Assembly: GCA_021628825.1 (NCBI GenBank)
Contig: JAJXRY010000001.1
Coordinates: 1,364,001 to 1,428,000, forward strand
Direction: 5' to 3'
Origin: Lachnospiraceae bacterium
GTDB taxonomy: Bacteria; Bacillota; Clostridia; Lachnospirales; Lachnospiraceae
DNA: 64,000 bases
A model generated the notes under the pieces. It had not been told where the DNA came from, did no database searches, and worked only from the letters and a program-made list of their open reading frames with translations. Made by a program: the position numbers and the translations under genes. Shown piece by piece: positions 42,209 through 52,445 of the stretch; positions within the stretch are counted from its first letter, which is position 1; each line of letters opens with the position of its first letter.

Positions 42209-42564
42209 TTATGGCATCATCCCCCCTGCATATACCCACGGTCCAATGCCTGCATCTTGCATGAAGGATACATCAATAATCTGTCCATTCCTAAACTTTC
42301 CAATAATAGAGTAATTAGTTCCAGGTCCACTTCTAACATTAAGATTACTACCATCTGTAATAACATGATATTGATATCGCGCCACTCCTCTTGCTGATCC
42401 ATTTTTCTGATGAATCAACCAGTTGAAGCATTCCTCCATCTACCTGAATCAGTTCTGGAATGCTTCTGTCTTTCTCCTGTTTTTTTCTGCTGCAAAACAT
42501 GTCATAGAACTGGCCACAATTACTAATAATGTAATACAAAAAAATTTTAAAATGTTTTTTTCAT
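42209..42564 (-). CDS. Small secreted SH3b-domain protein, frameshifted
   Basis: About 117 residues. A signal peptide (KFFCITLLVIVASSMTCFAA), a short charged spacer (EKQEKDRSIPELIQVDGG) and one bacterial SH3 domain: ITDGSNLNVRSGPGTNYSII, GKFRNGQIIDV, GPWVYAGG. Seven A for five right after the ATG (42557-42563) and seven A for five after the signal peptide break it; at least one more shift lies near 42390 that I could not place exactly. SH3b domains bind wall peptides. It lies downstream of the M56 sensor gene. Confidence 0.68.
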
Positions 42565-42721
42565 ACGTTGATCCCTTTCATTCATACCTTTTTCACAAAA
42601 ATCACCTGTCCGTTTTTGCCAATAGCCTGCAAATCCATGATTCACACTGAATCCCAACTGCACTGCCTTTTCCACGCCGGTAAAAGTCTTACTTCTCTCA
42701 TATCCTCCTTCCCATGAAAGT

Positions 42722-44658
42722 TTAATTAACGTACACTGCGTTTTTCTCTTCCACAAAACCATAAAGAAATTCCTCATCATAGGTTCCATAATTTACACTT
42801 TCCTGATCATGAGCTCCGGCTTCATAAAGTAATTCTGCAGTCTCTCCGTTCCAGCTCTGCAAATAAATATTTTCTGCCAGATCCTTATATACCACGCCCC
42901 GGCTACTTAACAGCACATCACTTTGTACATCTGTAATTTCTTTAGCCCGTTTTCCGGTATCCGTATCGTGCACAAAAAAATCCGGTTCTGTGCAGGATCC
43001 CGGCATACCAGCTTATGATATTGGAATATTGCATTGGTATACCCTGCAGGAAGCATTGCAGCATCCTCTTTCGAATAACCGCACCTTTCTAATATCTGAT
43101 ATACCGTCTGCTGATCTTCCGGTACCTTCTCGACATGATCCCCCTTTTGCATATATTCCTCACAGGAATCTGCAAGCTCAATATAAATTTTTCTCTTCGC
43201 AGGCATAAATATTACGACATGTCCATAATTCTTCGGACCATGCTGCAAGCTGTTCTTCCTGCCGGTTTTCAATCGACATCCGTATCAATCCTGTAAGACT
43301 ATCCTTTTCCACCGGATATCGGATATAATACAGGAAGTCTCCATCAAAATTTCCAAGCTTTACATTTCCTTCTGCCAGTTTCTCTACCTTGGCAGTCTCT
43401 TCCGAAACCCGCTTCAATCCTTCTGCGTCCGGGAAATAAAAATATCCATCTGCCCATTTCACCACATTATATGTAGAATCCACCTGATCGCTGCCATCTT
43501 TATTCTGCACCTTCTGCTTCTCATCCTCTTTTTCCCGGTTTTCCTCCTCTGAGTTTGGAACTCCCGGTATCACCTCATTCATGCTATCGCCCTGCCGATC
43601 ATCCGGAACGCTTTTTATTTCCGAAACATTCTGAGATACTGTTTTTCTGTCCGTAAACGTACATCCGGCCAGACAGAACAAAATGAGTAGAACCAATACT
43701 GACACCATTCCACTGATCTTTTTCTGTCTGGAAATCATTCCGATTCTTTCCTTCAGCCGCTTCGCGCCGCCACTCATGGACGTGGTAATGGTAAAGTCCA
43801 CAGCCCTGTGATTTTGTCTTCCCGCCAGCGCAAGCAGCGTATAGCCATACTCCTTACGCTGTGCCTCCTCATGCAGCATTTGCAGTACTGCTTCATCACA
43901 GGCAAGCTCACAATCCTGCTTCATGTATCTGACCGCAACCCATACAAATGGATTATAAAAATACAACACCAGACAAAGATTTCTCAACAACACCCATAGC
44001 AGATCTCCATTCCGGTAATGACAATATTCATGCAGAATCATATAGGAAAGCTTCTTTTCATCCTGAACCATCCTGGCATCCACATAAATCCGGTTTCCAG
44101 CCAGAAACGGCGAAGGCAGCTCCTTTAGCACATATATTTGCAGACCGGTATGCGGATCTCTTTTATAAAAAGATTCGTTCTCTCCGGCAATATCTGTAAA
44201 ACCGCAGATTGGACAAAAAGCATTCCCAATCCCAGCAGCAGTGATGCACCCCAGCGGATGGCACTTCCATAAGTATGAATCCATTGATACAGAAAAGGGG
44301 CTGTTGATTGCAAAATAGTATCTGTTTCCGTACGTTCCCCCTGCAATGGCACCTGCATTTCTTCCCTGACTTGTCCCATAAGAGCAGTGTCCTGTACTTC
44401 CGAATCTGCCTTGATCGGTGCACTGCCGGTAATATCGGTGTTTATGCTCGTTCCGTTCTGCTCCCGGAATATTATGCTTTCCGAAAACAGATTCTCAATA
44501 CTAAAACTGCTTTGCACCGGGATAAATGGCTGAACCATGAACAACAGTACTGTCACAATCCATATTCCATACTGCATTCTTCTGCTGATGCGTCCCCATG
44601 CAGCCTTTCGAAGAAGCAGAATTCCCATCACTACAATTCCCCATTTTACAATTTCCAA
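42722..44658 (-). CDS. BlaR1/M56-type membrane metallopeptidase with C-terminal sensor domain, frameshifted
   Basis: About 645 residues. Membrane helices at the N-terminus, zinc motif HEYCH (MILHEYCHYRNGD) with the distant E in CELACDEAVL, another helix (GMVSVLVLLILFCLAGC), then an acid-rich linker and an outer domain with repeated WADGYFYFPD- and LGNFDGDFLYYI-like strands, similar to beta-propeller-type DUF5050 repeats instead of the penicillin-binding domain of true BlaR1. Frame changes lie near 44155, 43190 and 42985. The start is TTG at 44658 immediately after the blaI stop. Presumably cleaves the repressor when the outer domain is engaged. Confidence 0.8.
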
Positions 44659-44660
44659 TG

Positions 44661-45031
44661 TTATTCCCCCTTGCGTTTTTTTCCAATATACGGATCAGTT
44701 CATCAATGTCCTCATCCGTAAGTTTCTCCTGCTCTAACATGGTTGTCATCATCAGTCCCCGGTTGCCCTTGAATACCCGGTTTAAGAAATTCTGCTCTTC
44801 CTGAATCACCGCTTCTTTCCGGTCCAGGTCGGAATAATATAATTTTGCCTTTTCTCCCTCTACATAATGAATGATTTTCTTGCTCTCCATTCTTTTCAGG
44901 TACGTCATAACCGTATGCTTGGTCCAGCCCGTTTCTTCCTGCAACTCTTTCGTAATCTGCATCATAGTCTTTGGTTGTTCTTCCCACAGCACATTCATAA
45001 TTTTCCATTCCGCATCGGATATTTTAATCAT
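44661..45031 (-). CDS. blaI: BlaI/MecI-family transcriptional repressor, one run error
   Basis: 122 residues after repair: winged helix MIKISDAEWKIMNVLWEEQP to MTYLKRMESKKIIHYVEGEK, then the dimerization helices. The start has GAGGAAGAG upstream. Seven A for five (plus-strand T at 44683-44689) makes the raw frame run on; the true end KKRKGE is at 44661. Symbol used for the family: the regulated function need not be beta-lactam resistance. Confidence 0.9.
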
Positions 45032-45102
45032 TATTTCTCTTCCTCTCTGAGCCATTCTGTGATTGTAACTGTGAAGGTACGGAATCCTTACCTTCCATTT
45101 TC

Positions 45103-45156
45103 TACAGGTAGACATCTGTATACCCATAAAATAGCATATAGGTAGACAGTTGTCAA
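45103..45156 (-). promoter_or_regulatory. blaI-M56 promoter with two operator-like repeats
   Basis: Minus-strand promoter TTGACA (45151-45156), 17 bases, TATTTT (45128-45133). On the plus strand TACAGGTAGACATC (45103-45116) and TATAGGTAGACAGT (45137-45150) form direct repeats 34 bases apart, one between the promoter hexamers and one over the start of the transcript, with partial dyads (TACAG/CTGTA, GACA/TGTC). The placing fits autorepression by BlaI. Confidence 0.65.
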
Positions 45157-45251
45157 CCTTCTATTTTTTTGTACACTTAGTTTTTTTAATATATGTACCA
45201 CCACCGCATGACAGTAAATGCAAATCTTCGTAACTATTCCATATATAAAAC

Positions 45252-45295
45252 AAAAAGCCAGAAAACGATTATGCCTCTTTCGCACTCTCGTTTTC
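45252..45295 (-). terminator. Terminator after the esterase gene
   Basis: Ten-pair perfect stem CAGAAAACGA/TCGTTTTCTG with a 19-base loop; on the minus strand followed by GCTTTTTGTTTTATATA. The rest of the gap 45032-45406 holds only the blaI control region. Confidence 0.8.
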
Positions 45296-45406
45296 TGACT
45301 TTCTTTATAAACAGCACTTACCCGTATCACGCATACATAAGCTGAAGCTTATTCATAAAATCCTCCAAAACATATCTGGAGTCCACAATGACATCATCTT
45401 TCCTCC

Positions 45407-46192
45407 CTACTCCTCAAGCATCTTCGGGATGAAGATCCTTGCATATTCGGTCCAGAACTCCATATTGTGCTCTCCCTTGGACTCCATATAACAATGCGAC
45501 ACCTCATACTTATCGAGAAATCTGTGAAACTCACGGTTCTTTTCAAGCAGGAAGTCCTCGGTTCCACACGCCATATAGATATCCGGCATCTTCCGCTGTT
45601 CATTCAGGATCTCTTCTACCAGCACCTCCGGATTATAGCGGCTGATCTCAATCCGGTCCAGATCTCCGAAGCAGCCGTGATAGTACTCATAATTGGCGAC
45701 CTCGTTTGATCCTCCCGGCTGCATATGAGCAATCTCATGGATAATGAGTGCCGAGGAGAGCGCTGCCACCTTTCCGAAGGTCTCCGGATACTGTAATGCC
45801 GTATGCAGCGCCCCGAAGCCGCCCATGGAAAGCCCCATGATGTAAGTCTCTTCCGGATCCATGGCAAGACCAAAGGTCTTACGGATGTAATCCGGCAGTT
45901 CCTCTCCGATAAAGGCTCCATACTGATGTCCGGTAGCCGGACCATCTACCCAGAAGCCGTTTTCTCCGCTCGGCATCACGATTGCGAAATTGTAAAGTGT
46001 ACTTAAATTATCCGGCACCCAGTTCTCTGCAGCACCGGTATATCCATGCAGAAGAAAAAGGGTCTTCATCCGTTTCCCTTTACGCTTCTGCTCAATCTGC
46101 CAGGTATTGCAGAAATCTCCCGGAATAATCATCTGAAACTGCACCGTCCTGCGCAGACAGTTTGAGAAAAAATCAATAGTTAAATGTGCCAT
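45407..46192 (-). CDS. Esterase of the EstA/esterase-D type
   Basis: 261 residues, alpha/beta hydrolase. Oxyanion part [14 protein letters not shown], nucleophile S in [16 protein letters not shown] in CGTEDFLLE and H in KGEHNMEFW. No signal peptide. AAGGAG lies ten bases before the ATG, inside the end of the chemoreceptor gene, and the two overlap by 13 bases, so the genes are translationally coupled. Intact. Confidence 0.9.
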   Translation of the reverse strand: MAHLTIDFFSNCLRRTVQFQMIIPGDFCNTWQIEQKRKGKRMKTLFLLHGYTGAAENWVPDNLSTLYNFAIVMPSGENGFWVDGPATGHQYGAFIGEELPDYIRKTFGLAMDPEETYIMGLSMGGFGALHTALQYPETFGKVAALSSALIIHEIAHMQPGGSNEVANYEYYHGCFGDLDRIEISRYNPEVLVEEILNEQRKMPDIYMACGTEDFLLEKNREFHRFLDKYEVSHCYMESKGEHNMEFWTEYARIFIPKMLEE

Positions 46193-48312
46193 TCTTCATC
46201 CACTCCTTTTCCAGTCCTTATGCAGACCTCATATAACCGGAACCGTTCAATGATGGTTCCTAATTTTGCAATGCTGTCACGGCTTTCACGAAGCAGCTCA
46301 TAGCCCTCTGTGGTCTTTGCAGCAGCATCGGAGGATTTCTCCGCGATCTGGCTGACACCCTGTGCGGACTGGCTGATCGTTTCACTGACATTGGTCACAT
46401 TCTCTGCAATATCACTGATCTGCTCATCCAGCTTTGTAATCTCACTGTAAACTCTTCCCATTGCATCCGCAAAGGTATTGGCATCCGCCTGATATTCCTT
46501 ACCGATCTCCCTGAAGGAATTATAATCAAGCACTACCGTATTCTCCAGGAAATCCATAATCGTCGTCATACAGTCGGTCATACTGTTAACGGCACTGTTG
46601 ACCTCTGTAACCATTTCCGTAATGCCATCCACCGTTGCATAGGTCTGATTTGACAGATTTCCAATCTCTGTTGCCACAACGGCAAAGCCTTTTCCCGCTT
46701 CACCGGCACGTGCTGCCTCAATATTGGCATTCAGGGCAAGGAGATTGGTCTGGGACGAAATCTGTTTAATGTTTTCGGTCAGATTGTTAATCTGGTCAAC
46801 CGCCCTGGACTTCTCAATGGCTTCCTTGGTTTTTATCTTCATCTCCTCGAAAATTGCCAGTGCCTTATTGCTTGAAGAAATGGTTGTGCTCTGGAGCCGG
46901 TCAGCTCTGCCCTTAACCTGTACAGAGGTCTCCTGTCCTTCCTTTGAAAGCTCCTTTATATCTTCCGTATTTTGCTTAATACCATCAATGTTACCGGTAA
47001 TCATGGATGCGCTTGCTGTTGTCTCCTGCATGCCGGCTGCCATTTCCTGCGTGGTTGCGGAATTATCCTCTGCCATTTCACTGTTTGCCTGCATGATGGA
47101 ATCCAGCTTATCCATATCAGTCAGAATGGTTGTTTCCGCAGCTGTAATGTCTCCGATCAGTTCACGGAATACCTTTCTCATATCGCTGACAGCACCCGCC
47201 ATCACGCCGGTTTCATCCTTGCGCTTTACCAGGGATTCCCCTGATTTTGTTTTCTGGAAATCAAGATCCGCTGTCTGACGGATGACCTTCGTGATGCCGG
47301 TAATCGGAGCAGCAATACTCCGGCTTAAAACAACCGCAAGTACGATACAGATAAGCACACATACCACACAGGTACCGATCATCATGACCGACAGGCTTAC
47401 AGCATCTGAGGTAATCTCACTGTCTGGGGCAGACAGAGCTACCATCATTCCATTATCCAGCGTATAGAATACCGCACTGGTCTTTGTTCCGTTACTGCTA
47501 AAGCCCTCTACCTGTCCCTCATTTGCTGCATCACACATCCGTGCCTTTTCATCTGCCGTCATCCCAAGCTGCTCAAGATCCGCGCCGTTTTCCATCTCGG
47601 GATGGTACATAATGGAGCCATCCGGCTTATAAAGGAAGGAATATCCGGTAGAAAATGCCTTTGTTTTTTCAACCATTCCCGTAATCTGTGAAAAATCAAT
47701 ATCCATTCCGATAATACCAACGGATTCCCCGTCAACATACAGCGGAACAACATAAGAAATCATATAAACATTCACATTACCGTTGAGATAAGGATCCATC
47801 CACAACGGTGCACCGTTCTCTACAGGAACATAATACCAGCCGACATGCTCCACATCCGTTTTGTCATACATGGTAAAGTCCGTTGGTACAGAACTGGTGA
47901 ATTCCTCGTCCGTGCTGTTTCTGGTAAGGAAAATACCGGAAGTCGGTTCCGTAAAATCAGGATTGTACCGCACATAAACGCAGATAGCACCATCGGTGTG
48001 CTCTCCAAACTTCACAACATCACTCATAATGGAATCCGTATACTGCTTCACATAGACTGCACTGCTCTTAAACTTCGAAAAATCAAGCTTATTCATTGCA
48101 ATACTGCTTAAGGTATCTACGGACTGTTCGATTTTCGAAATCTGTGCATTAATCTGTTCCTGCTCGTTCCGGCACTTCAATGCCAGCTCCTGTTCAGCCC
48201 CCTGATTTGATGTCTGATACACATTCCGAAGACTCATAAATCCAATCGGAATGGCTGAAAGTAAGGTACATACAATAATACTTACAATAATTTTTGTCTT
48301 AATGGATTTCAT
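46180..48312 (-). CDS. Methyl-accepting chemotaxis protein with double-Cache sensor
   Basis: 710 residues, intact. One helix near residues 8-28, an outer dCache-type domain (about 40-290, with [19 protein letters not shown] and [20 protein letters not shown]), a second helix at about 298-320, HAMP, and the signalling domain with the conserved tip [19 protein letters not shown]. No C-terminal CheR-binding pentapeptide. dCache domains bind amino acids and small acids. It follows the aconitase X genes after about 100 bases and may report on the same nutrient. Confidence 0.95.
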   Translation of the reverse strand: MKSIKTKIIVSIIVCTLLSAIPIGFMSLRNVYQTSNQGAEQELALKCRNEQEQINAQISKIEQSVDTLSSIAMNKLDFSKFKSSAVYVKQYTDSIMSDVVKFGEHTDGAICVYVRYNPDFTEPTSGIFLTRNSTDEEFTSSVPTDFTMYDKTDVEHVGWYYVPVENGAPLWMDPYLNGNVNVYMISYVVPLYVDGESVGIIGMDIDFSQITGMVEKTKAFSTGYSFLYKPDGSIMYHPEMENGADLEQLGMTADEKARMCDAANEGQVEGFSSNGTKTSAVFYTLDNGMMVALSAPDSEITSDAVSLSVMMIGTCVVCVLICIVLAVVLSRSIAAPITGITKVIRQTADLDFQKTKSGESLVKRKDETGVMAGAVSDMRKVFRELIGDITAAETTILTDMDKLDSIMQANSEMAEDNSATTQEMAAGMQETTASASMITGNIDGIKQNTEDIKELSKEGQETSVQVKGRADRLQSTTISSSNKALAIFEEMKIKTKEAIEKSRAVDQINNLTENIKQISSQTNLLALNANIEAARAGEAGKGFAVVATEIGNLSNQTYATVDGITEMVTEVNSAVNSMTDCMTTIMDFLENTVVLDYNSFREIGKEYQADANTFADAMGRVYSEITKLDEQISDIAENVTNVSETISQSAQGVSQIAEKSSDAAAKTTEGYELLRESRDSIAKLGTIIERFRLYEVCIRTGKGVDEEWHI

Positions 48313-48412
48313 ATGATCACCCCTCCTAATCTTTGTATTCTGATCCTTTTGATTTTCTTATCCCTGGTTTTCAGGTTTTATCTGCTTTTCAGGTCTTTTC
48401 CTGCTTCTTCCC

Positions 48413-48856
48413 CTATTCCACGACCACTATGCCCTCATCCTTCACCGTAATGGTCATGTCATCCTTTACATAGGAAAGGAACTCTTCGCCAAGGCTGTCT
48501 ACAACCGGCATGCTGACATTGTCAAGCCACACATCCGCCAGAATGGCTCCGGCTCCTGCCAGGGAGTCAATCGGCTCTGAAAACAGCATACATGCAGGCT
48601 GACGGTTCATGGAGCATGCACAGTAAAGAACCAGTCCTCCCGTCGTCGATCCGATGGTTGTCGGCAGACACAAGGCCTTGCCTGCCATCTGCTTTCCATA
48701 AAGATCCGGATTGTTCTGATCTCCACAGGTTGCCTTCTTGTCCCCGAACTGCAATGCCTTCTGGAAGGATGCCAGCGTATTTAAGCCTCCGTGGGATACG
48801 AGTGCCTTTGCTGTTGTCGTTCCGTTCGCTACAACTCTTCCTTTAAATTCTTTCAT
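48413..48856 (-). CDS. Aconitase X small (swivel, DUF126) subunit
   Basis: 147 residues. The swivel-domain pattern is clear: KGRVVANGTTTAKALVS near the start, the serine loop PTTIGSTTGGLVLY, and DSLAGAGAILADVW. Four bases overlap with the large subunit gene. In bacteria two-part AcnX proteins act as cis-3-hydroxy-L-proline dehydratases, in archaea as mevalonate 5-phosphate dehydratase; the first is more likely here. Intact. Confidence 0.88.
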   Translation of the reverse strand: MKEFKGRVVANGTTTAKALVSHGGLNTLASFQKALQFGDKKATCGDQNNPDLYGKQMAGKALCLPTTIGSTTGGLVLYCACSMNRQPACMLFSEPIDSLAGAGAILADVWLDNVSMPVVDSLGEEFLSYVKDDMTITVKDEGIVVVE

Positions 48857-50142
48857 CGGGCCGTTCCTCCTTTTGTGATCTGCTCCAGAATTTCCGCATC
48901 GGTATAATATCTTGCGCTGGTGTAGGTCCGCAGCTTGTTGCTGGAAGTAATGACCGGCATCTTCTCGCTGAGAGGATTATTCATATACATTAACGGGCAG
49001 ATATAGGAAGTAATGACTCCCGCCTGCTTCAACGTCGCTGCATAAGGGGTTTCTTCAAACTTCTTAAGCACCGCCGGAGCTGCCGTAAATACGGTCGGAA
49101 TACAGACCCTTGTCTTTCCGTATTTCTTAAGGCTTTCTTCGATCTTCTTTGTCCAGTCAATCAGCTGGTTCAGACTCATATGCGGACATCCCATAAAGCA
49201 GAGCTTCGGAGCCGCATCCTTCTTTTTCCAGATAACCGGGTAACTGCGGTATACCCGGTCAAGCTCCGCATCATCCACAACATAAACCTTCGCATTCTCT
49301 GTAATCAGATCCTTACCATACTGAACCGCCTCCGGTGTGATATTCTCCACATGATAAAGTCCTACGGCTCCGTTAGAAGCAGTCGCTGCACCAAAGTCCT
49401 TCAGATAGGTTTTGGCATCCTCATCCAGCCCTCCCGGAAGCCACTGATCCAGTCCTACGATATAAGGAACCTCCGCCATAACCTTCATTCCGATTGCAGA
49501 GCCGAGAAGCTGTGCCTCCGGCTTTTTCGTCGTTTCGATCCTGACAATCCAGGTCGCTTTTCTTCCTTCATCGGTAAGAAGTCCAAAGTTCGGCACAAAG
49601 CCCGCAACCGAACCCATCAGATCAATAATTCCGGAGTTACGGTTACATCTTGCCCCCAGTACGGAATTGGCATATACCACTGCCGAAGATTCCGACCAGG
49701 ACAGCACCTCGCCCATCGCCGGTGTATTTCCCACCTCCTTCATATAGCAGGTGCAGGTATATGCATCCTTTTCCATGATTCCTAGTCTGGTAAGCTGCTT
49801 CTCATAATCCTCCTGCTTGGAATACATGAAATTTTCAAACACAATATTCTGTAAAAAGGAACTCGGCACATTGGGATCAAGCGGTCTTGGATCTGCCGAA
49901 AACTTCTGCTTCGATACATTCCCGGATTCAATCAGGCGGTCCATCAGTTCATAAACCGGGGCCAGTGCCTTTAATCCAAACGAGGTTACCAGGTGGTTAT
50001 ACTGACTCGTTACCGGTACCATGGAATCTGCTCCGAACAATTCCCCGTACCTCACCAGCGTCTTCATAATTCTGGCAAGGATGTCTCCCTGCTTTCCATC
50101 TAGAATTTCCTGTTGTTCTTTCGTTAAATTCAAAATGATCAC
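48853..50142 (-). CDS. Aconitase X catalytic (DUF521) subunit
   Basis: 429 residues, intact. Starts LTKEQQEILDGKQGDILARI, with the GADSMVPVTSQYNHLV region, ANSVLGARCNRNSGIIDLMG (cluster-ligand cysteine) and CFMGCPHMSLNQLIDW. The cysteines may carry a 2Fe-2S or 3Fe-4S cluster as in other AcnX. Located between the reductase (9 bases upstream) and the small subunit. Confidence 0.9.
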   Translation of the reverse strand: MIILNLTKEQQEILDGKQGDILARIMKTLVRYGELFGADSMVPVTSQYNHLVTSFGLKALAPVYELMDRLIESGNVSKQKFSADPRPLDPNVPSSFLQNIVFENFMYSKQEDYEKQLTRLGIMEKDAYTCTCYMKEVGNTPAMGEVLSWSESSAVVYANSVLGARCNRNSGIIDLMGSVAGFVPNFGLLTDEGRKATWIVRIETTKKPEAQLLGSAIGMKVMAEVPYIVGLDQWLPGGLDEDAKTYLKDFGAATASNGAVGLYHVENITPEAVQYGKDLITENAKVYVVDDAELDRVYRSYPVIWKKKDAAPKLCFMGCPHMSLNQLIDWTKKIEESLKKYGKTRVCIPTVFTAAPAVLKKFEETPYAATLKQAGVITSYICPLMYMNNPLSEKMPVITSSNKLRTYTSARYYTDAEILEQITKGGTAR

Positions 50143-50150
50143 CTCACTCC

Positions 50151-52205
50151 TTAAATCTTCATGGCTACTTCATAGGCCCGCCATACGACACTTCTTAAAT
50201 TACCGACCTGCTTACAGTCACCGACCAGATGTACATTCCGGCTCTCTTCGGCAAGCGGATTGGGAAGATAACCGGCAGAACTGATAACACTGTCACACGG
50301 AATGGTGATCTCTCTGCCTTCCTTATCCTTACATATGATCTTTCCTTCTTCTACGGACTGTAAGGTGGTTTCAAGATAAACCGGCACCTTCTGCCATGCA
50401 AACCATTCTCTTAAATAGGAGCTGTTCGCCAGACACACACCGGTCTGCGCAATCAGGTCATCCTTCATTTCCACGATCACCGGCTTTTTGCCCTGTAAAG
50501 CCAGTTCATATGCAATTTCACATCCGGTAAGTCCACCGCCGACAACGGCTACCTTTTCACCCACCGGTGTTCCGGTCAGAAACTCACAGGCTTCCACCAT
50601 CTTCTCATGTCCCGGAACCTTCTTAAGGACACGCGCAACCGAACCGGTTGCAACGATCACCGGACTTCCGGCAAACGGCTCAAGGCTCCTGATCTCTTCA
50701 TTAAAATGAATCTCGATATCCAGATCCTTCATCTGCTTTTTGTACCAGGTCAGGAGGTCACGTAATTTACCCTTATAGCTTTCCGCACTTGCTGCGATAA
50801 AGGTTCCTCCAAGCTCCCCTTTCTTTTCATGGATCACCGGTTCATGACCGCGCAGCTTTAACACTCTGGCTGCTTCCATACCACCAATACCGCCGCCAAT
50901 AATATGTACCTTCTTCGGACTTGCGGTCTTTACAAGCTTATGCTTCTCCCACTGCATCGTTTCCGCATTCACCGCACATCTTGCAAGGTGCAGGGAATCC
51001 GAAAGTGCCTGATCGTTGGGAACACCCTTGTAATGACACATGTTAAAGCATCCGTTATGGCAGAGAATGCAGGGACGGATATCGTCCTCTCTGTCCTTCA
51101 TCAGCTTCGTTACCCATTCCTGGTCTGCGAGGAACTGACGCGCAAACCCGGCACCGTCAAGCCTGCCATCCCGGATCGCATCTGCTGCCACACGGGGATC
51201 CATACGTCCTGCACACACCACCGGAATATCCACGAACTTACGGATATGCTCCACATCCTCAAGGTTACAGTTTTCCGGCATATAAATCGGGGGATGTGCC
51301 CAATACCAGGCATCGTATGTTCCGTTGTCGCAGTTGAGCATGTCATATCCGGCATCCTGCAGATATTTAACCGCCTTCTCCGACTCTGCCATATCACGTC
51401 CGGCTTCCACATACTCTTCCCCCGGTAATGCTCCCTCTCGGAAGCCCTTGGTCTTCGATTCCACACTGTAACGTAACGATACCGGGAAGTCTTTTCCACA
51501 GACCTTCTTGATTTCCTTGACGATTTCCACAGCGAACCGGTAACGGTTCTCAAAGGATCCACCATATTCATCGGTACGCTTATTCACATATTTTAACGTA
51601 AACTGATCGAGCAGATAGCCCTCATGTACTGCATGGATTTCTACGCCATCCACTCCCGCATCCTTTAAAAGCTTCGCGGTCTTGCCAAATGCTGTAATAA
51701 ACTCCTCGATTTCCTCCACGGTCATCTCTCTTGACGGTACCTTATCGGACCAGCGGTTCGGTGACGGACTCGGTGCTGCCGTAATCTTATCAAGATCCAT
51801 AACAGGCTTAGCCAGAACACGAAGTGCCTTATTCGTATACAACGTTTCCATCATGCTGCTGATCGTAAAGGATCGTCCAAACCCTGCCGTCAGCTGCACG
51901 AAAAGCTTCGCACCGGTCTTGTGAAATTCCGGCATCCACTTTGCCAGATCCTGATACATCTTTTCATTCTTATAAAGCCGCTTCCCATACATGGGATTGT
52001 ATACCGGCTGGCAGCCCGGAAGCACCAGTCCACAATTGTTCTTCGCCACTTCCATGATGAACCTCGCTCCATCCTTGTCGAAGTGGTTCACCTCCATCCA
52101 GCCTAATAGGTTTGTTCCGCCCATAGAGGTCAGCACAATACGGTTCTTAATCTCGCAATTGCCAATCTTCCACGGGGTAAACAGCGGTTCCAGTCTTTGC
52201 TCCAT
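50151..52205 (-). CDS. NADH:flavin oxidoreductase / 2,4-dienoyl-CoA reductase-type enzyme (OYE + FAD domains)
   Basis: 684 residues, intact. Residues 1-350: FMN-binding OYE barrel starting EPLFTPWKIGNCEIKNRIVL, with HAVHEGYLLDQF. Then a 4Fe-4S site CILCHNGCFNMC with a later C in LARCAVN. From about 420: FAD/NAD(P) domain with HIIGGGIGGMEAARVL and VAVVGGGLTGCEIAYEL. Start ATG 52205 follows GGAGG. The family reduces C=C or removes small groups from enoates and amines. Next to AcnX it may process an imine or enoate product of hydroxyproline-type compounds (inference). Confidence 0.88.
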   Translation of the reverse strand: MEQRLEPLFTPWKIGNCEIKNRIVLTSMGGTNLLGWMEVNHFDKDGARFIMEVAKNNCGLVLPGCQPVYNPMYGKRLYKNEKMYQDLAKWMPEFHKTGAKLFVQLTAGFGRSFTISSMMETLYTNKALRVLAKPVMDLDKITAAPSPSPNRWSDKVPSREMTVEEIEEFITAFGKTAKLLKDAGVDGVEIHAVHEGYLLDQFTLKYVNKRTDEYGGSFENRYRFAVEIVKEIKKVCGKDFPVSLRYSVESKTKGFREGALPGEEYVEAGRDMAESEKAVKYLQDAGYDMLNCDNGTYDAWYWAHPPIYMPENCNLEDVEHIRKFVDIPVVCAGRMDPRVAADAIRDGRLDGAGFARQFLADQEWVTKLMKDREDDIRPCILCHNGCFNMCHYKGVPNDQALSDSLHLARCAVNAETMQWEKHKLVKTASPKKVHIIGGGIGGMEAARVLKLRGHEPVIHEKKGELGGTFIAASAESYKGKLRDLLTWYKKQMKDLDIEIHFNEEIRSLEPFAGSPVIVATGSVARVLKKVPGHEKMVEACEFLTGTPVGEKVAVVGGGLTGCEIAYELALQGKKPVIVEMKDDLIAQTGVCLANSSYLREWFAWQKVPVYLETTLQSVEEGKIICKDKEGREITIPCDSVISSAGYLPNPLAEESRNVHLVGDCKQVGNLRSVVWRAYEVAMKI

Positions 52206-52268
52206 AATGACCCTCCTAATAAAAACTTTCATAAACCTTTTGTGTAATTTTCATATTCCCTGGCAATA

Positions 52269-52277
52269 AGTATACCA
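52269..52277 (-). promoter_or_regulatory. Extended -10 promoter of the reductase-AcnX transcript
   Basis: TGGTATACT on the minus strand: an extended -10, with no good -35. About 60 bases upstream of the start codon. Confidence 0.45.
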
Positions 52278-52314
52278 TAACTTGTGCAAAATCGCTATAA
52301 TTGTCCCAAAATAA

Positions 52315-52346
52315 AACATGATGGTAATTTTCATCACCACCATGTT
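52315..52346 (-). terminator. Terminator after the conserved unknown gene
   Basis: Fourteen-pair stem (AACATGGTGGTGAT with ATTACCATCATGTT, two G-U pairs) with a GAAA loop, followed by TTATTTT on the minus strand. Confidence 0.8.
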
Positions 52347-52445
52347 CTATCTATCCTATATCCATAATATCTATCCATCACTCACATGCCTATGCTACGC
52401 ACTCCCGATCTGTCTTTGACAAATGCATGTAACACCCGCGTTCGG

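Noticed and set aside
46724..47278. 184-codon open frame on the plus strand inside the chemoreceptor gene
   Set aside because: It is the antisense shadow of a helical, heptad-rich coding region. The minus-strand product is a clear chemoreceptor.
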